A program made the translations under genes and the position numbers. Below are positions 35,402 to 44,758 of a stretch of DNA of 64,000 bases, one piece after another (positions within the stretch are counted from its first letter, which is position 1; each line of letters opens with the position of its first letter). The notes under the pieces are model-generated. The model searched no databases. It was not told where the DNA came from and saw nothing but the letters and a program-made list of their open reading frames with translations. The DNA comes from DASRWT01 sp963748485 (GTDB lineage: Bacteria; Methylomirabilota; Methylomirabilia; Rokubacteriales; CSP1-6): positions 496,001 through 560,000 of the forward strand of contig CAVVJF010000019.1 in NCBI GenBank assembly GCA_963748485.1, in the 5' to 3' direction.

Positions 35402-35420
35402 GGGCGGCCCCCTCACCCTT

Positions 35421-35443
35421 CCCTCTCCCCTGGGCGGAGAGGG
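35421..35443. repeat. REP-like hairpin between the binding-protein gene and dppB
   Basis: CCCTCTCC (35421-35428) and GGAGAGGG (35436-35443) form a perfect 8-bp stem around a 7-base loop, preceded by CCCTCACCCTT. The CCCTCACCC...CCCTCTCC...GGAGAGGG composition is that of widespread bacterial extragenic palindromes. Here it may stabilise the abundant binding-protein mRNA relative to the permeases. Confidence 0.6.
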
Positions 35444-35474
35444 GGAGTGAGTGGAAGAGCCAATCTGGAACTGG

Positions 35475-36998
35475 CTAGAAGGAGATCTCGGTCAGCCGTA
35501 TCGACTCGTCGCCCCGCGGCGTCCACTTGAGCCGGCTGTTGACGCCGTAGATGTCCATCTGCTGGTACCCGAAGATGTACGGCGCGTCGTCCCGGATCAG
35601 CCGCAGGAGCTGACTGTAGAGCTGCTTCCGCTTCTCCGTGTTCATCTCGGAGCGGGCCTGCAGGATGAGCTTGTCGACCTCGGGGTTCGAGTACTGGGAC
35701 ACCGGCTCTCCGGTGAAGAGGTTCGGGGTCACCCAGTGGTCGGGCTCGAGGCTCGGCAGGCACCAGCCGCTCATGGCGATGTCCTCGGTCTTGTGGTCGA
35801 GGATGGAGCGGACGTAGGCTCCCCACTCGGCGACGATCTTCACGTTGGCCTTGATGCCGTTCTCCGTGAGCTGCCCCGCCACCGCTTGGGCGATGTCCTT
35901 GTCCATGGCCCAGCGACCATTCGGGGCCTGGATGGTCACGCTCAGGTTCGATTGCCCCGCCGCCGCCAGGAGCTCCTTGGCCTTCTTCGGGTTGTACTCG
36001 TAGAAGGGGATGCTCGGGTCGTGGCCCCACACATTGGGCGGCATCCAGGAGTTGATGCGCTTGCCGTTCCCAAGGAGGACGGCGTCGAGGATCCCCTGCA
36101 TGTCGACGGCGTGGTTCAACGCCTGCCGCACCCGACGGTCGGCGAGGGCCCCGCCCTTGATCTGGGCGATGGTGAAGGAGATGATCCGGCAGCTCGGCGT
36201 CTTCTCGATGCGCACGTTCTTGCTCGCCTGGAGCGCCTGGATCTGGTCCGGCGGGACGTTGACGATGAGGTCGGCCTGGCCGGTCTGCAGCGCGGCGATG
36301 CGCGAGCCGAGCTCGGGGATGGGCCGCCACGTTGCCCGGCGCACCGCCGGCTTGCCGCTCCAGTGCGCGTCGTTGGCCTCCACCACGATCCGCTCGTTCT
36401 TCGTCCACTCCACGAACTTGAAGGGGCCCGTGCCCACCGGCTTGAGATTGGCCTGCGCATCGCCCACCTGGGCCACGTACTTCGGCGCCAGCTGATACAT
36501 GAGGGTCATGCGCGCGGGCATGGCGGGATCGGGCACCTTGGTATGGAACCGCGCGGTCAAGGGGTCTACGACCTCGACTCGCTCGATGGTGCCGAACCAC
36601 CCCTTCTGCGGCGACTTGAAGTCCGCCCGGTTGATCCGCTCGAACGAGAATTTCACCGCGTCGGCGTCGAAGGATTCGCCGTTGTGGAACTTCACGCCCG
36701 GGCGGAGCTTGACCTCCCACACCTTCTCGCTCACGAGCTTGTACGAGGTAGCGAGCGCGGGGACGATCTGGAGCTGCTTGTCGCGCGTGAGGAGCGTGTC
36801 GTAGATGGACCCGTTGATGATCAGCGTCACGATGTTGTTGGTCATCTGCACGTCGAGGAACTCGGCGTCGATGCCCTGGGCGATGGTGATGTCCCGCTCG
36901 CCCGCCGCCCACGCCTGGCCGCTCGCCACGAGACCCACGCCCGCCGTCGCGGCGAAGATGGCCAGGAGCGTCGCCACGGCCCGGATCGTCCTTCGCAT
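35475..36998 (-). CDS. dppA: peptide ABC transporter substrate-binding protein
   Basis: 507 residues of the SBP_bac_5 family: Sec signal peptide (residues 1-30, ending near QAWAAG), then ITIAQGIDAEFLDVQ, LATSYKLVSEKVWEVKLRPGV, the family LVNVPPDQ region and GYQQMDIYGVN near the end. It delivers peptides or similar solutes to DppBC. It is the first gene of the minus-strand dpp operon; GGAGGG precedes ATG at 36998. The family also carries opines, nickel and glutathione, so the ligand is not fixed. Confidence 0.9.
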   Translation of the reverse strand: MRRTIRAVATLLAIFAATAGVGLVASGQAWAAGERDITIAQGIDAEFLDVQMTNNIVTLIINGSIYDTLLTRDKQLQIVPALATSYKLVSEKVWEVKLRPGVKFHNGESFDADAVKFSFERINRADFKSPQKGWFGTIERVEVVDPLTARFHTKVPDPAMPARMTLMYQLAPKYVAQVGDAQANLKPVGTGPFKFVEWTKNERIVVEANDAHWSGKPAVRRATWRPIPELGSRIAALQTGQADLIVNVPPDQIQALQASKNVRIEKTPSCRIISFTIAQIKGGALADRRVRQALNHAVDMQGILDAVLLGNGKRINSWMPPNVWGHDPSIPFYEYNPKKAKELLAAAGQSNLSVTIQAPNGRWAMDKDIAQAVAGQLTENGIKANVKIVAEWGAYVRSILDHKTEDIAMSGWCLPSLEPDHWVTPNLFTGEPVSQYSNPEVDKLILQARSEMNTEKRKQLYSQLLRLIRDDAPYIFGYQQMDIYGVNSRLKWTPRGDESIRLTEISF

Positions 36999-37113
36999 GA
37001 GGCCCTCCTTCACTGAGTGGTCTGCGCTTGCCGCCAAGGTTTTGGTCGAGCCAGAGGAGCGCGCTGATGCTATCGCCGGGGCCGAAGGGTGTCAAGGACG
37101 CGCCGTCTCGCTC

Positions 37114-37138
37114 CCGTTGTGGCAAGGTAGACTGGCGT
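37114..37138 (+). repeat. copy 2 of the exact 25-bp repeat, overlapping a possible promoter
   Basis: Identical to 26744-26768. In this copy TAGACT (37127-37132) ends ten bases before the amidase ATG at 37143 and no Shine-Dalgarno is present, so it could be the -10 box of a nearly leaderless transcript. Confidence 0.8.
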
Positions 37139-37142
37139 CGCC

Positions 37143-38537
37143 ATGATCCGGACCGATGCGCTGACCCTCGCCCGGCAGATCCGCACGAAGGCCATCTCCC
37201 CCGTCGCGGTGGTCGATGCCGTTCTCCGGCGGATCGAGGCGCTCCAGCCGACCGTGAATGCCTTTATCACCGTGGCCGCGGACGAGGCCCGGGAGGCCGC
37301 CCGCCGGGCCGAGGCGACGCTGATGGCAGGCGGCGATCTCGGCCCGTTCCACGGCGTGCCGTTCTCGGTCAAGGATCTGCTGTTCACCAAGGGGATCCGG
37401 ACGACGATGGGCTCGGTGATCTTCGCCGACCAGGTGCCGACCGAGGACGCGGTGCCGGTCCGCCGGCTGCGCGAAGCCGGCGCCATCCTCATCGGCAAGA
37501 CGACGACACCCGAGTTCGGACACAAGCCGTTGACCGATAGCCCCGTCTTCGGCGCAACGCGGAATCCGTGGGATCTCGCCCGCACGGCGGGCGGCTCGTC
37601 CGGCGGCGCCGCGGCCGCGGTCGCCACCGGCCAGGGCCCCCTGGCGCTCGGCACTGACGGAGGTGGGTCCATCCGCATTCCCGCCGCCTGCTGCGGCGTC
37701 GTCGGGCTCAAGCCCACTCTGGGACGCGTCCCGCACGTCCACCAGGCCGATCTGTTCTCGACCACTTCCTACATCGGGCCCATGGCGCGGAGCGTGGCCG
37801 AGGTCGCCGCCTGCCTCGACGTGATCGTCGGGCTCGATTCCGCCGATCCTCACTCGCGACCGGAGCCGCCGGACGATCCCCGCGGTATCGAGGTGCGCGG
37901 CCTGCGGGTCGGCTGGCTCCCCCGGGTGGGCAACCGGCTCGTCGACGGGGAAGTCCTCGCCTCCTGCGAGGCGGCGGTGCGCCATCTCGAGCGCCGGGGC
38001 GCTCGCGTGGAAACCGTGGAGGAGAACTTCGCCGCCCTCGAGGACGCCTTCCTGGTGGTGCTCCAGGGTGGGCTGGCCGCGCGCGTCGGCCCGCACATGG
38101 CGAAGTTCGGCGACAAGGTGGCGCCGAGCCTGCGGCAGACCGTCGAAGCCGGCGCGCGGTGGTCCGCGGCCGATTGGGCGATTGCGCTCGGCCAGCGGAC
38201 GGCCATCTATCGTCGCATCCACGCCCTCTTCCAGCGCTTCGACTTCCTCGTGTCGCCGACCGTCGCTCGCCCCGCGCTCGCCGTGGACCACGATCCCTCC
38301 GAGCCGATCTCCATCGGCGGCGAGGCCGCCGGTTCCATCCGCGGCGCCTGGTATCCGTACTTGTGGCCCTTCAACCTGTCCGGCCACCCGGCCGTCTCGC
38401 TGCCGTGCGGATGGTCGTCGGATGGCTTGCCTATCGGGCTCCAGATCGTTGGTCCCTGGTACGCCGATCGCCGCGTGCTCGCCCTGGCCGAGCACCTCGA
38501 GCGCGAGCGCCCCTGCGCGCGCCCGATGCCCCTCTGA
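37143..38537 (+). CDS. amidase (amidase signature family)
   Basis: 464 residues. The Ser-cisSer-Lys triad is visible: Lys in PFSVKDLLFTKG (about residue 79), Ser in LGTDGGGSIRIP, and the nucleophile in TAGGSSGGAAAA (about 155). The family hydrolyses diverse amides, including GatA-like and aryl-amide substrates; nothing here fixes the substrate. It is divergent from the dpp operon and followed 22 bases later by a polysaccharide deacetylase-like gene. Together with the transporter this suggests use of imported amides. Confidence 0.88.
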   Translation: MIRTDALTLARQIRTKAISPVAVVDAVLRRIEALQPTVNAFITVAADEAREAARRAEATLMAGGDLGPFHGVPFSVKDLLFTKGIRTTMGSVIFADQVPTEDAVPVRRLREAGAILIGKTTTPEFGHKPLTDSPVFGATRNPWDLARTAGGSSGGAAAAVATGQGPLALGTDGGGSIRIPAACCGVVGLKPTLGRVPHVHQADLFSTTSYIGPMARSVAEVAACLDVIVGLDSADPHSRPEPPDDPRGIEVRGLRVGWLPRVGNRLVDGEVLASCEAAVRHLERRGARVETVEENFAALEDAFLVVLQGGLAARVGPHMAKFGDKVAPSLRQTVEAGARWSAADWAIALGQRTAIYRRIHALFQRFDFLVSPTVARPALAVDHDPSEPISIGGEAAGSIRGAWYPYLWPFNLSGHPAVSLPCGWSSDGLPIGLQIVGPWYADRRVLALAEHLERERPCARPMPL

Positions 38538-38559
38538 CCCTGCGCTCCGGAGGCGCTCC

Positions 38560-39393
38560 ATGCCGCTCTCGCCCAACGGATTCCCGGTGCTCCTCAGCTT
38601 CGACATCGACGCCGAGACCATGTGGACAGGGCGCGATCCCAAGAACGCCGAGCGCCCCATCGTGATGAGCCAGGGTGCCTACGGCTGGAAGGTGGGCATG
38701 CCGCGCATTCTCGACCTCCTCGCCCGCTATGGGCTGAAGGTCACGTTCTTCGTCCCGGGTCTCATCATGGAGCAGCGGCCCGCGATGGTCGAGGAGATCC
38801 TCAAGCGCGGCCACGAGATCGCCCACCACTCGTGGTCCCACGCCTGGATCGTCAACCTGACGCTCGAGCAGGAGCGTGAGGAGATGGACAAGGGCATCGA
38901 CATCATCCGGCGCATGACGGGCCGGAAGCCGGTCGGCTACCGCTCGCCGGCGGCCGAATTCAGCGCGCACACCCTCCGGATGCTCCAGGAGTACGGGTTC
39001 GGCTACTCCTCGAACTACTTTGACGACGACTCGCCCTACCTTCACACGATCGACGGCCGGCTCACCGACATCGTCGAGTTCCCCTTCGCGTGGGTGCTGG
39101 ACGACGCCCCGTTCTTCCAGTACTCGATCACGCTCCCCGGGCGAACCATGCAGGCGCCCTCGGCGGTCTTTGAGGCCTGGCGGCGGGAGTTCGACGTCCT
39201 CTATCGCGAAGACCGGTACTTCTGCCTCGCCATGCATCCCCAGATCATCGGGCGCCCCTCCCGTATCACGCTCCTCGAGGAGCTGATCCAGTACATCCTC
39301 GGCCATCCGCGGGTCTGGCTGGCCCGCTGCGACGAGGTCGCCGACGCGGTGCGGCCGGCGCTGCGCGCCGAGGCGCGCGCCCCAGGCCGATGA
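38560..39393 (+). CDS. polysaccharide deacetylase-family hydrolase
   Basis: 277 residues of the NodB-homology family. It shows SFDIDAET (catalytic and metal Asp), the HxxxH metal motif in AHHSWSHAW, GYRSPAAEFS, and a C-terminal FCLAMHPQIIGR with the last His. The subgroup with an early large insert resembles PuuE-type allantoinases and uncharacterised deacetylases that act on small amides rather than chitin. No signal peptide is present, so it is probably cytoplasmic, which agrees with a small-molecule substrate. CCGGAGG precedes ATG at 38560. Confidence 0.82.
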   Translation: MPLSPNGFPVLLSFDIDAETMWTGRDPKNAERPIVMSQGAYGWKVGMPRILDLLARYGLKVTFFVPGLIMEQRPAMVEEILKRGHEIAHHSWSHAWIVNLTLEQEREEMDKGIDIIRRMTGRKPVGYRSPAAEFSAHTLRMLQEYGFGYSSNYFDDDSPYLHTIDGRLTDIVEFPFAWVLDDAPFFQYSITLPGRTMQAPSAVFEAWRREFDVLYREDRYFCLAMHPQIIGRPSRITLLEELIQYILGHPRVWLARCDEVADAVRPALRAEARAPGR

Positions 39394-39397
39394 GATT

Positions 39398-39411
39398 CGC
39401 GGGGCGCCGCG
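39398..39411. terminator. short hairpin between convergent genes
   Basis: CGCGG (39398-39402) and CCGCG (39407-39411) form a 5-bp stem with a 4-base loop in the 25-base gap between two converging genes. It has no T-run and is weak evidence for a shared terminator. Confidence 0.25.
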
Positions 39412-39418
39412 ATCGGTC

Positions 39419-41014
39419 TTACGTGACCTTCACGTTCCAGAAGATCGGCGCGACGAACTTGAGGACGTCGTGGACGTTCTTGCGGAAGGCCGTTGGCTGG
39501 AACCATTCTCCCCACGGTACGTATGTCACCTCGCTGAGGGCGACCCTCTGGATCTCGGCGGCGAGCTGCTTCCGTCTTGTGTCATCGGTCGCGCGCACCC
39601 AGTCGGTGACGAGCTTCTCGAGCTCAGGGACGTCCGGCCAGCCGAACCAGGCGCGCGGACCGGCGCCCGACAAGGCGAAGTGGACGGCGGGATTCATAAC
39701 GTCCGCGGCCAGAAACCACGTGTGAAGCAGGTTCCAGCCGCCCTTGTCGGGTGGTTCCTTGCGCGCCCGCACGATCAGGTTCGTCGACCAGTCCATCGGC
39801 TTGAGGGTGACCTTGAAGCCGATCGACTCGAGCCGCTGACGCGTGACGATCGCCGCGGCGTTCATGTGCAGCCGGTCGGTGACATGGATCACCACGATCG
39901 GCCGGCCATCGTAGCCCGACTCCCTCACGAGCTGTCTCGCCCTGTCGAGGTTGTGCTTCATGATCGACTCGGCGCCGACCGTTGTCGTGTAAGGGCTACC
40001 GCAGGCAAAGGCCGAATGGCAGGACCGATAGTATTTCGACGGTCCGATGGCCCAAGCAAGATATGTCACCTGGTCCATCATGTGGAGCAGTGCCTCGCGC
40101 GCTTTCCGGTTGTTGAACGGCGGGTGGAGATGGTTCGGCCGGAGCCAGCCCTGGGCCCCGAGGGGATCAAAGAGGAACGTCTGCAGGTCAGGGTTCTGCT
40201 CGATCTTCGGCATGAAGTCGAGCGGCGGCTCCTGCCACCAGTCCACCTCACCCGCTTCGAGGGCGGCCGCCGCGTCCATGGGGTCGGGGATGTACCGCCA
40301 GATCACCTTGTCGACGTACACCTTCTTGCCACCGGTTGAGCCGCTCGGCGCCTCGGCGCGCGGGACGTAGTCGGGGTTACGCACGTACACGGCCTGCTTG
40401 CCCGGTTGCCAGTCGTCTCTCGCGAACTTGAACGGTCCGGAGCCCACGACTTCCTTGATCTGCTCGTCCGGAGACGTGGACGCGATCCGCGCCGGCATCA
40501 TGAAGGGCACGTTGCTCGACGGCTTTCCGAGGGCGTCGAGCACGGGGCCGAACCGCTCCGCGAGCTCGAGCGTGAACGTCCTCTTGTCGACGGGAGCGAG
40601 CTTCCCCGTGTGCGCCATGAGCAGCTGGCCAAAGCGATCCTTCTTTCCCCAGCGCTTCAGTGACTCCACACAATCTTCCGACAGGACAGGTTGCCCATCG
40701 TGCCACCGGAGGCCGTCTCGCAGCATGAACGTGTATTTCATGCTGTCCGGAGACACGGTGACCCGGTCGACCATTTGCGGCTTGATGCGAAAGCCCTCGT
40801 CCGTACCGAAGAGAGTGTCGTACACCATGTAGCCGTGATTGCGGGTGATGTAGGCGGTCTGCCAGACCGGATCGAGGACCTTGAGATCGGCCTCCGCCGC
40901 GAAGCGGAGGGTCGGACCGCGCTTCTGGGCGTGGACGGACGGCACCCCAAGCGCCCCGGCAGCAGCCGTGACGCCCACGCCGCTGAGCCACTGTCGACGA
41001 CTGAGACGCTTCAT
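39419..41014 (-). CDS. peptide/solute ABC transporter substrate-binding protein (orphan)
   Basis: 531 residues, SBP_bac_5 family. The N-terminus has a twin-arginine signal (SRRQWLSGVGVTAAAGALG), so it is probably exported folded. Family blocks include LRFAAEADLKVLDPVWQT, YTFMLRDGLRWHDGQPV and GSGPFKFARDDWQPGKQAVYV. No permease or ATPase genes adjoin it, so it probably feeds a transporter elsewhere, possibly the dpp system. I start at ATG 41014, where the signal peptide begins, with GGAGGAG upstream. Confidence 0.85.
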   Translation of the reverse strand: MKRLSRRQWLSGVGVTAAAGALGVPSVHAQKRGPTLRFAAEADLKVLDPVWQTAYITRNHGYMVYDTLFGTDEGFRIKPQMVDRVTVSPDSMKYTFMLRDGLRWHDGQPVLSEDCVESLKRWGKKDRFGQLLMAHTGKLAPVDKRTFTLELAERFGPVLDALGKPSSNVPFMMPARIASTSPDEQIKEVVGSGPFKFARDDWQPGKQAVYVRNPDYVPRAEAPSGSTGGKKVYVDKVIWRYIPDPMDAAAALEAGEVDWWQEPPLDFMPKIEQNPDLQTFLFDPLGAQGWLRPNHLHPPFNNRKAREALLHMMDQVTYLAWAIGPSKYYRSCHSAFACGSPYTTTVGAESIMKHNLDRARQLVRESGYDGRPIVVIHVTDRLHMNAAAIVTRQRLESIGFKVTLKPMDWSTNLIVRARKEPPDKGGWNLLHTWFLAADVMNPAVHFALSGAGPRAWFGWPDVPELEKLVTDWVRATDDTRRKQLAAEIQRVALSEVTYVPWGEWFQPTAFRKNVHDVLKFVAPIFWNVKVT

Positions 41015-41079
41015 CCTGGAATCTCCTCCCCGTGCGGGCAACTCAGCCTGGGCGACCTGCTCATTGCAGATTCGGACCT

Positions 41080-41108
41080 ACTATAGCCTCCTGTCACCGA
41101 TGGGGCAA
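41080..41108 (-). promoter_or_regulatory. promoter of the orphan binding-protein gene
   Basis: On the minus strand TTGCCC (41108-41103) and TATAGT (41085-41080) are separated by 17 bases. They match the -35 box at 4/6 and the -10 box at 5/6 positions. The start codon lies 65 bases further on. Confidence 0.55.
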
Positions 41109-41209
41109 GGAACACGGTCCGCTGTATCCGGCAGGACGGAAGTGAGGGGTGCCCCCGGTGGCGCTTCCCTTCGCCCGGGTGGCGGACGTCCCCCCGCGCA
41201 TCACCCAGG

Positions 41210-41980
41210 TCAGATCATCCACCGGCCGCCGTCGATCAGGATCGACTGCCCGGTGATGTAGCGGGCGTCGTCGCTGGCCAGGAACGCGACGACGCCGGCC
41301 ACGTCCTCGGGCTCGGCCACGTACCCCATGGGCACGCTGTTTCGCACCTTGTCGATCACCTCCCGCGGCAGCCGATCGTGCGCGCGGGTGCGGATGGCGC
41401 CGGGACACACCGCGTTGACGTTGACGTGAAAGGGCGCCAGCTCACGCGCGAGGGAGCGGGTGAAGCCGACCACCCCCATCTTCGCCGCCGCGTAGTCCAC
41501 GAACCCCACGTCGCCGTAGAAGGCGGACTCCGTCGACATGTTGACGATGCGGCCGCTGCGACGGTCGCGCATCTCCTCGACCACCAGGCGCGTGGCCCGC
41601 ATGGTGGTGAGGAGCGAGACTTCGATGACGAACCGCCACGTTTCTTCTACCGAAAAATGGAACTCACTGGCGCGCTCGCGGGCGCTCTGGCCCACGTTGT
41701 TGAACAGGATGTCGATGCGGCCGAATCGCCCCCGGGCCGCCTCCACCGCGTCCCGGACGGCGTCGGCATCGGTCCAGTCCGCCACGATCGGCAACGCCTG
41801 CCGGCCGCCCGCCTCGACGGCGCGCGCCGCCTCCTGCAAGAGGTCCGCCTCCCGATCGACCAGCACGAGATCGGCCCCCTCGCGGGCCAGGCGCAGCGCG
41901 CTGGCACGGCCGATCCCATTGGCCGCGCCGGTGACGATCGCGATTCGTCCAAAGAGCCGGCCCTCGACGGCAGACGCCAT
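41210..41980 (-). CDS. short-chain dehydrogenase/reductase
   Basis: 256 residues of classical SDR type: cofactor loop VTGAANGIGRASA, Asp at the end of strand 2 (LVLVDRE, favouring NAD), NNVGQ, catalytic Ser in NMSTES, YAAAK (Tyr-Lys pair near residue 158), and the C-terminal YITGQSILIDGG. It oxidises or reduces an unknown alcohol. It follows the PotABCD-like transporter in the same direction after 13 bases, so its substrate may be what that system imports. Confidence 0.87.
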   Translation of the reverse strand: MASAVEGRLFGRIAIVTGAANGIGRASALRLAREGADLVLVDREADLLQEAARAVEAGGRQALPIVADWTDADAVRDAVEAARGRFGRIDILFNNVGQSARERASEFHFSVEETWRFVIEVSLLTTMRATRLVVEEMRDRRSGRIVNMSTESAFYGDVGFVDYAAAKMGVVGFTRSLARELAPFHVNVNAVCPGAIRTRAHDRLPREVIDKVRNSVPMGYVAEPEDVAGVVAFLASDDARYITGQSILIDGGRWMI

Positions 41981-41993
41981 GAGACTCCCTCCC

Positions 41994-42785
41994 TCAGACG
42001 AACCGGTGAAAGCCGATCCAGCGCTCGGCGGCGGCGAGTCCGAGGCCGGTGAGCGCGATCAGCATGGTGGAGATGGCGGCGATGGACGGATCCACCCCGT
42101 ACTCGATGGCGGTGAAGATCTTCACGGGGAGGGTCATCTGGCCCGCCCCCAGGAGGAAGATCGACACCGGCACATTGTCGAACGACACGATGAACGAGAA
42201 GAGCGCGCCCGCGGCGATGCCGGGGCGGATGAGTGGCAGCGTGACCGTGAAGAAGGCGACCGGCCCGCTGGCGCCCAGGACGCGGGCGGCGCTCTCCAGT
42301 TCGGGATCGATGCCCTGGAGGCTCGCCATCACCGCCCGCACGACATAGGGCACGGTGATCACCATGTGGGCGAGAGCCAGGCCGATCAGCGTGCCGTTCA
42401 TGTGGACCAGCGCGTAGAACTGCAGCAGCGCGACCCCCACCACCACGCCTGGAAAGATGAGGGGCGCGTTCAGCACCGCCGAGACGACGGCGCCGCCGGG
42501 TACGCGGCGGCGCAGCAAGGCATAGGACGCGGCCACGCCGACGGCGAGGGATCCCACCGTCGCGACGAGAGCCAGGCCTAGGCTGAAGACGATGGCGTGG
42601 ACGTACTCGGGATCGCCGAGCACCGCGACGAACCAGCGCAGGGTCAGCCCCTTCGGCGGCACGGTGAGGTACGAGGTGCGGCTGAAGGACGCGAGCGCGA
42701 CCACGACGACGGGCAGCATCAGGAAGCCGAAGACCAGGGCCACCCATGCCCGCAACAGCCACCCGCGGACCCGCGCCGCCGTCAC
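41994..42785 (-). CDS. spermidine/putrescine-type ABC permease (PotC-like)
   Basis: 263 residues, about six membrane helices, with the coupling motif ESAARVLGASGPVAFFTVTLP and the opening WVALVFGFLMLPVVVVALASFS. Overlaps the upstream permease by four bases. Together they form the membrane channel. Confidence 0.87.
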   Translation of the reverse strand: MTAARVRGWLLRAWVALVFGFLMLPVVVVALASFSRTSYLTVPPKGLTLRWFVAVLGDPEYVHAIVFSLGLALVATVGSLAVGVAASYALLRRRVPGGAVVSAVLNAPLIFPGVVVGVALLQFYALVHMNGTLIGLALAHMVITVPYVVRAVMASLQGIDPELESAARVLGASGPVAFFTVTLPLIRPGIAAGALFSFIVSFDNVPVSIFLLGAGQMTLPVKIFTAIEYGVDPSIAAISTMLIALTGLGLAAAERWIGFHRFV

Positions 42786-43627
42786 GCGGGGGCTCCGGTC
42801 CGGCGCGCGAGGACGCCGGACAGGAAGACGAGCGCCAGCACCATCAACGTGAGCAGCAGCGCCTCCGCGGAGCCCGCCGGCCAGTTGAGCCGCTGGAGGA
42901 ACTCATCGTAGATGAGGGTGGACATCACCTGATACGTCGGACCGCCGAGGAGGCGCGGGGTCACCAGGGCGCTGATGGTGAGGACGAACACGAGGATGGA
43001 GCCGGAGAGGATGCCGGGCGCCGAGAGGGGGAGGGTCACGCGCAGGAAGGTGCTGCCCCAGGAGGCGCCGAGGACGCGAGCGGCATCCTCCACATCGCGC
43101 GGGATGTTCTGGATGGGGCCGATGAGGACGAGCACCATGAAGGGCAGGAAGATGTGCGTCAACGCGATGAGGAGGCCGGCGAAGTTGAACAGGAGCTTCA
43201 CCGGCTCCTGGACCAGGCCCAGCGTCTGGAGCGCCTGGTTCACGAGGCCGTTCTGCGCGAGCAAAGCGATCCAGCCGAAGGTGCGCACGACGAGGTTCAG
43301 GTACAAGGGGAAGACGACGAGGATGGTCAGCCAGTTGCGCCACCGCGAGGTGGTGCGCGCGAGGAAGTACGCCAGCGGATAGCCGATCAGCAACGTGGAG
43401 AGCGTCACCGTCAGCCCCAGCGCGAGGGTCCGGCCGATGATCTCGAGGTAGTACGAGTCCGTCACGAGACGGGTGTAGTAGCCGGCGGTGAACCCGCTGG
43501 TGATGCCGACCAGCGGGACGTAGGGGCGAAAGCTGGTCGGCACCAGCAGGCCGATGGGGAGCACGAAGGCCACGAGGAGGAGAAGCACAGCGGGCAGGAG
43601 CAGCGCCCAGCCGCGCCCGCCCCTCAC
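42782..43627 (-). CDS. spermidine/putrescine-type ABC permease (PotB-like)
   Basis: 281 residues with six membrane helices; coupling motif EDAARVLGASWGSTFLRVTLP. The GTG at 43627 overlaps the ATPase stop (GTGA). The frame is open upstream only as a shadow of the ATPase gene. Confidence 0.87.
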   Translation of the reverse strand: MRGGRGWALLLPAVLLLLVAFVLPIGLLVPTSFRPYVPLVGITSGFTAGYYTRLVTDSYYLEIIGRTLALGLTVTLSTLLIGYPLAYFLARTTSRWRNWLTILVVFPLYLNLVVRTFGWIALLAQNGLVNQALQTLGLVQEPVKLLFNFAGLLIALTHIFLPFMVLVLIGPIQNIPRDVEDAARVLGASWGSTFLRVTLPLSAPGILSGSILVFVLTISALVTPRLLGGPTYQVMSTLIYDEFLQRLNWPAGSAEALLLTLMVLALVFLSGVLARRTGAPA

Positions 43628-44727
43628 CGCGCGCCTCCGTCGGCGCCGGGAAGGAGCACCACGTCGTCGGGACCCCATTCGACGACCGCAGGCGCCCCGC
43701 GCGCGAGCGCCGGCGCCCCGCCGGGCGCCGCCACTTCCAGCTCGCGCCCGTCCGCCAGCTGTACGACATAGTGATGCGCCTGCCCCGCGAAGGCGTGAAA
43801 CACCACGGTCGCCGCGAAGCGGTTGGCGCGATCGATGCCGGCGCCCGGTGGCCCGAGGCGAATACTCTCCTGGCGGATCGCCACCTGCACCCGCTGTCCC
43901 GGGGCCACGCCCGCGCGCGGCGTGACCACAACGGAGAGCCCGCCCTCGACCGCAACGACGATGCCGCCCGCGTCGGTCGCCGCGACGGTGCCGGTGAAGA
44001 AGTTCGCCCGCCCCAGGAAGCGCGCGACGAACGGCGTGGCCGGGCGGCGATAGACCTCCTCCGGCCGGCCGATCTGCTCCACGCGCCCGGCCTCCATGAC
44101 CACCACGCGGTCGGACAGGATCAGCGCCTCCGCCTGATCGTGGGTGACGAAGATCATCGTGGTGCCGAGCCGCTCCTGCAGCCGCTTCAGCTCCACCCGC
44201 ATCTCGTCGCGGAGCAGGGCGTCGAGGTTGGAGAGCGGCTCGTCGAGCAGGAGCACGCTGGGCTCGGTGACGAGCGCGCGGGCGAGGGCGACGCGCTGCT
44301 GCTGGCCGCCGGAGAGCTCGCGCGGATAGCGCGCGCCGAGCGGACCGAGCCGGACCAGCTCCAGCATGCGCTCGACGCGCGGGCGCAGCTCGGCCTCGCC
44401 CACTCCGCGCCGCCGGAGACCAAAGGCGACGTTCTCGTGCACCGTCATGTGGGGGAAGAGCGCATAGGACTGAAAGACCAGGCCGAGGTTCCGGCGATGG
44501 ACGGGCACCGCCGTGATGTCCTCCCCAGCCAGGACGACCTGACCGGCATCGGGCTCCACGAGCCCGGCCACCATGCGGAGCACCGTGCTCTTGCCGCAAC
44601 CCGAGGGCCCCAGGAGGGAGAGGAACTCGCCGGGCGCGGCGTCGAGGGAGACCTCCGCGACGGCGACGACCGCGCCGAACGACTTGCGAAGCCCGGAAAC
44701 CCGGAGCGCCGGCGCGGCGCCGCTCAC
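43624..44727 (-). CDS. spermidine/putrescine-type ABC ATPase (PotA-like)
   Basis: 367 residues: Walker A GPSGCGKST, Q-loop LVFQSYALFPHMTV, signature LSGGQQQR, Walker B VLLLDEPLSNLD, His switch FVTHDQ, and a C-terminal TOBE/OB domain from about residue 250 (RVQVAIRQESIRL). I choose GTG at 44727; the open frame further upstream runs into the binding-protein gene and adds nothing conserved. Confidence 0.9.
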   Translation of the reverse strand: MSGAAPALRVSGLRKSFGAVVAVAEVSLDAAPGEFLSLLGPSGCGKSTVLRMVAGLVEPDAGQVVLAGEDITAVPVHRRNLGLVFQSYALFPHMTVHENVAFGLRRRGVGEAELRPRVERMLELVRLGPLGARYPRELSGGQQQRVALARALVTEPSVLLLDEPLSNLDALLRDEMRVELKRLQERLGTTMIFVTHDQAEALILSDRVVVMEAGRVEQIGRPEEVYRRPATPFVARFLGRANFFTGTVAATDAGGIVVAVEGGLSVVVTPRAGVAPGQRVQVAIRQESIRLGPPGAGIDRANRFAATVVFHAFAGQAHHYVVQLADGRELEVAAPGGAPALARGAPAVVEWGPDDVVLLPGADGGAR

Positions 44728-44758
44728 CGCCGGCGACGCACGCTCGGCGAGGCGGGGC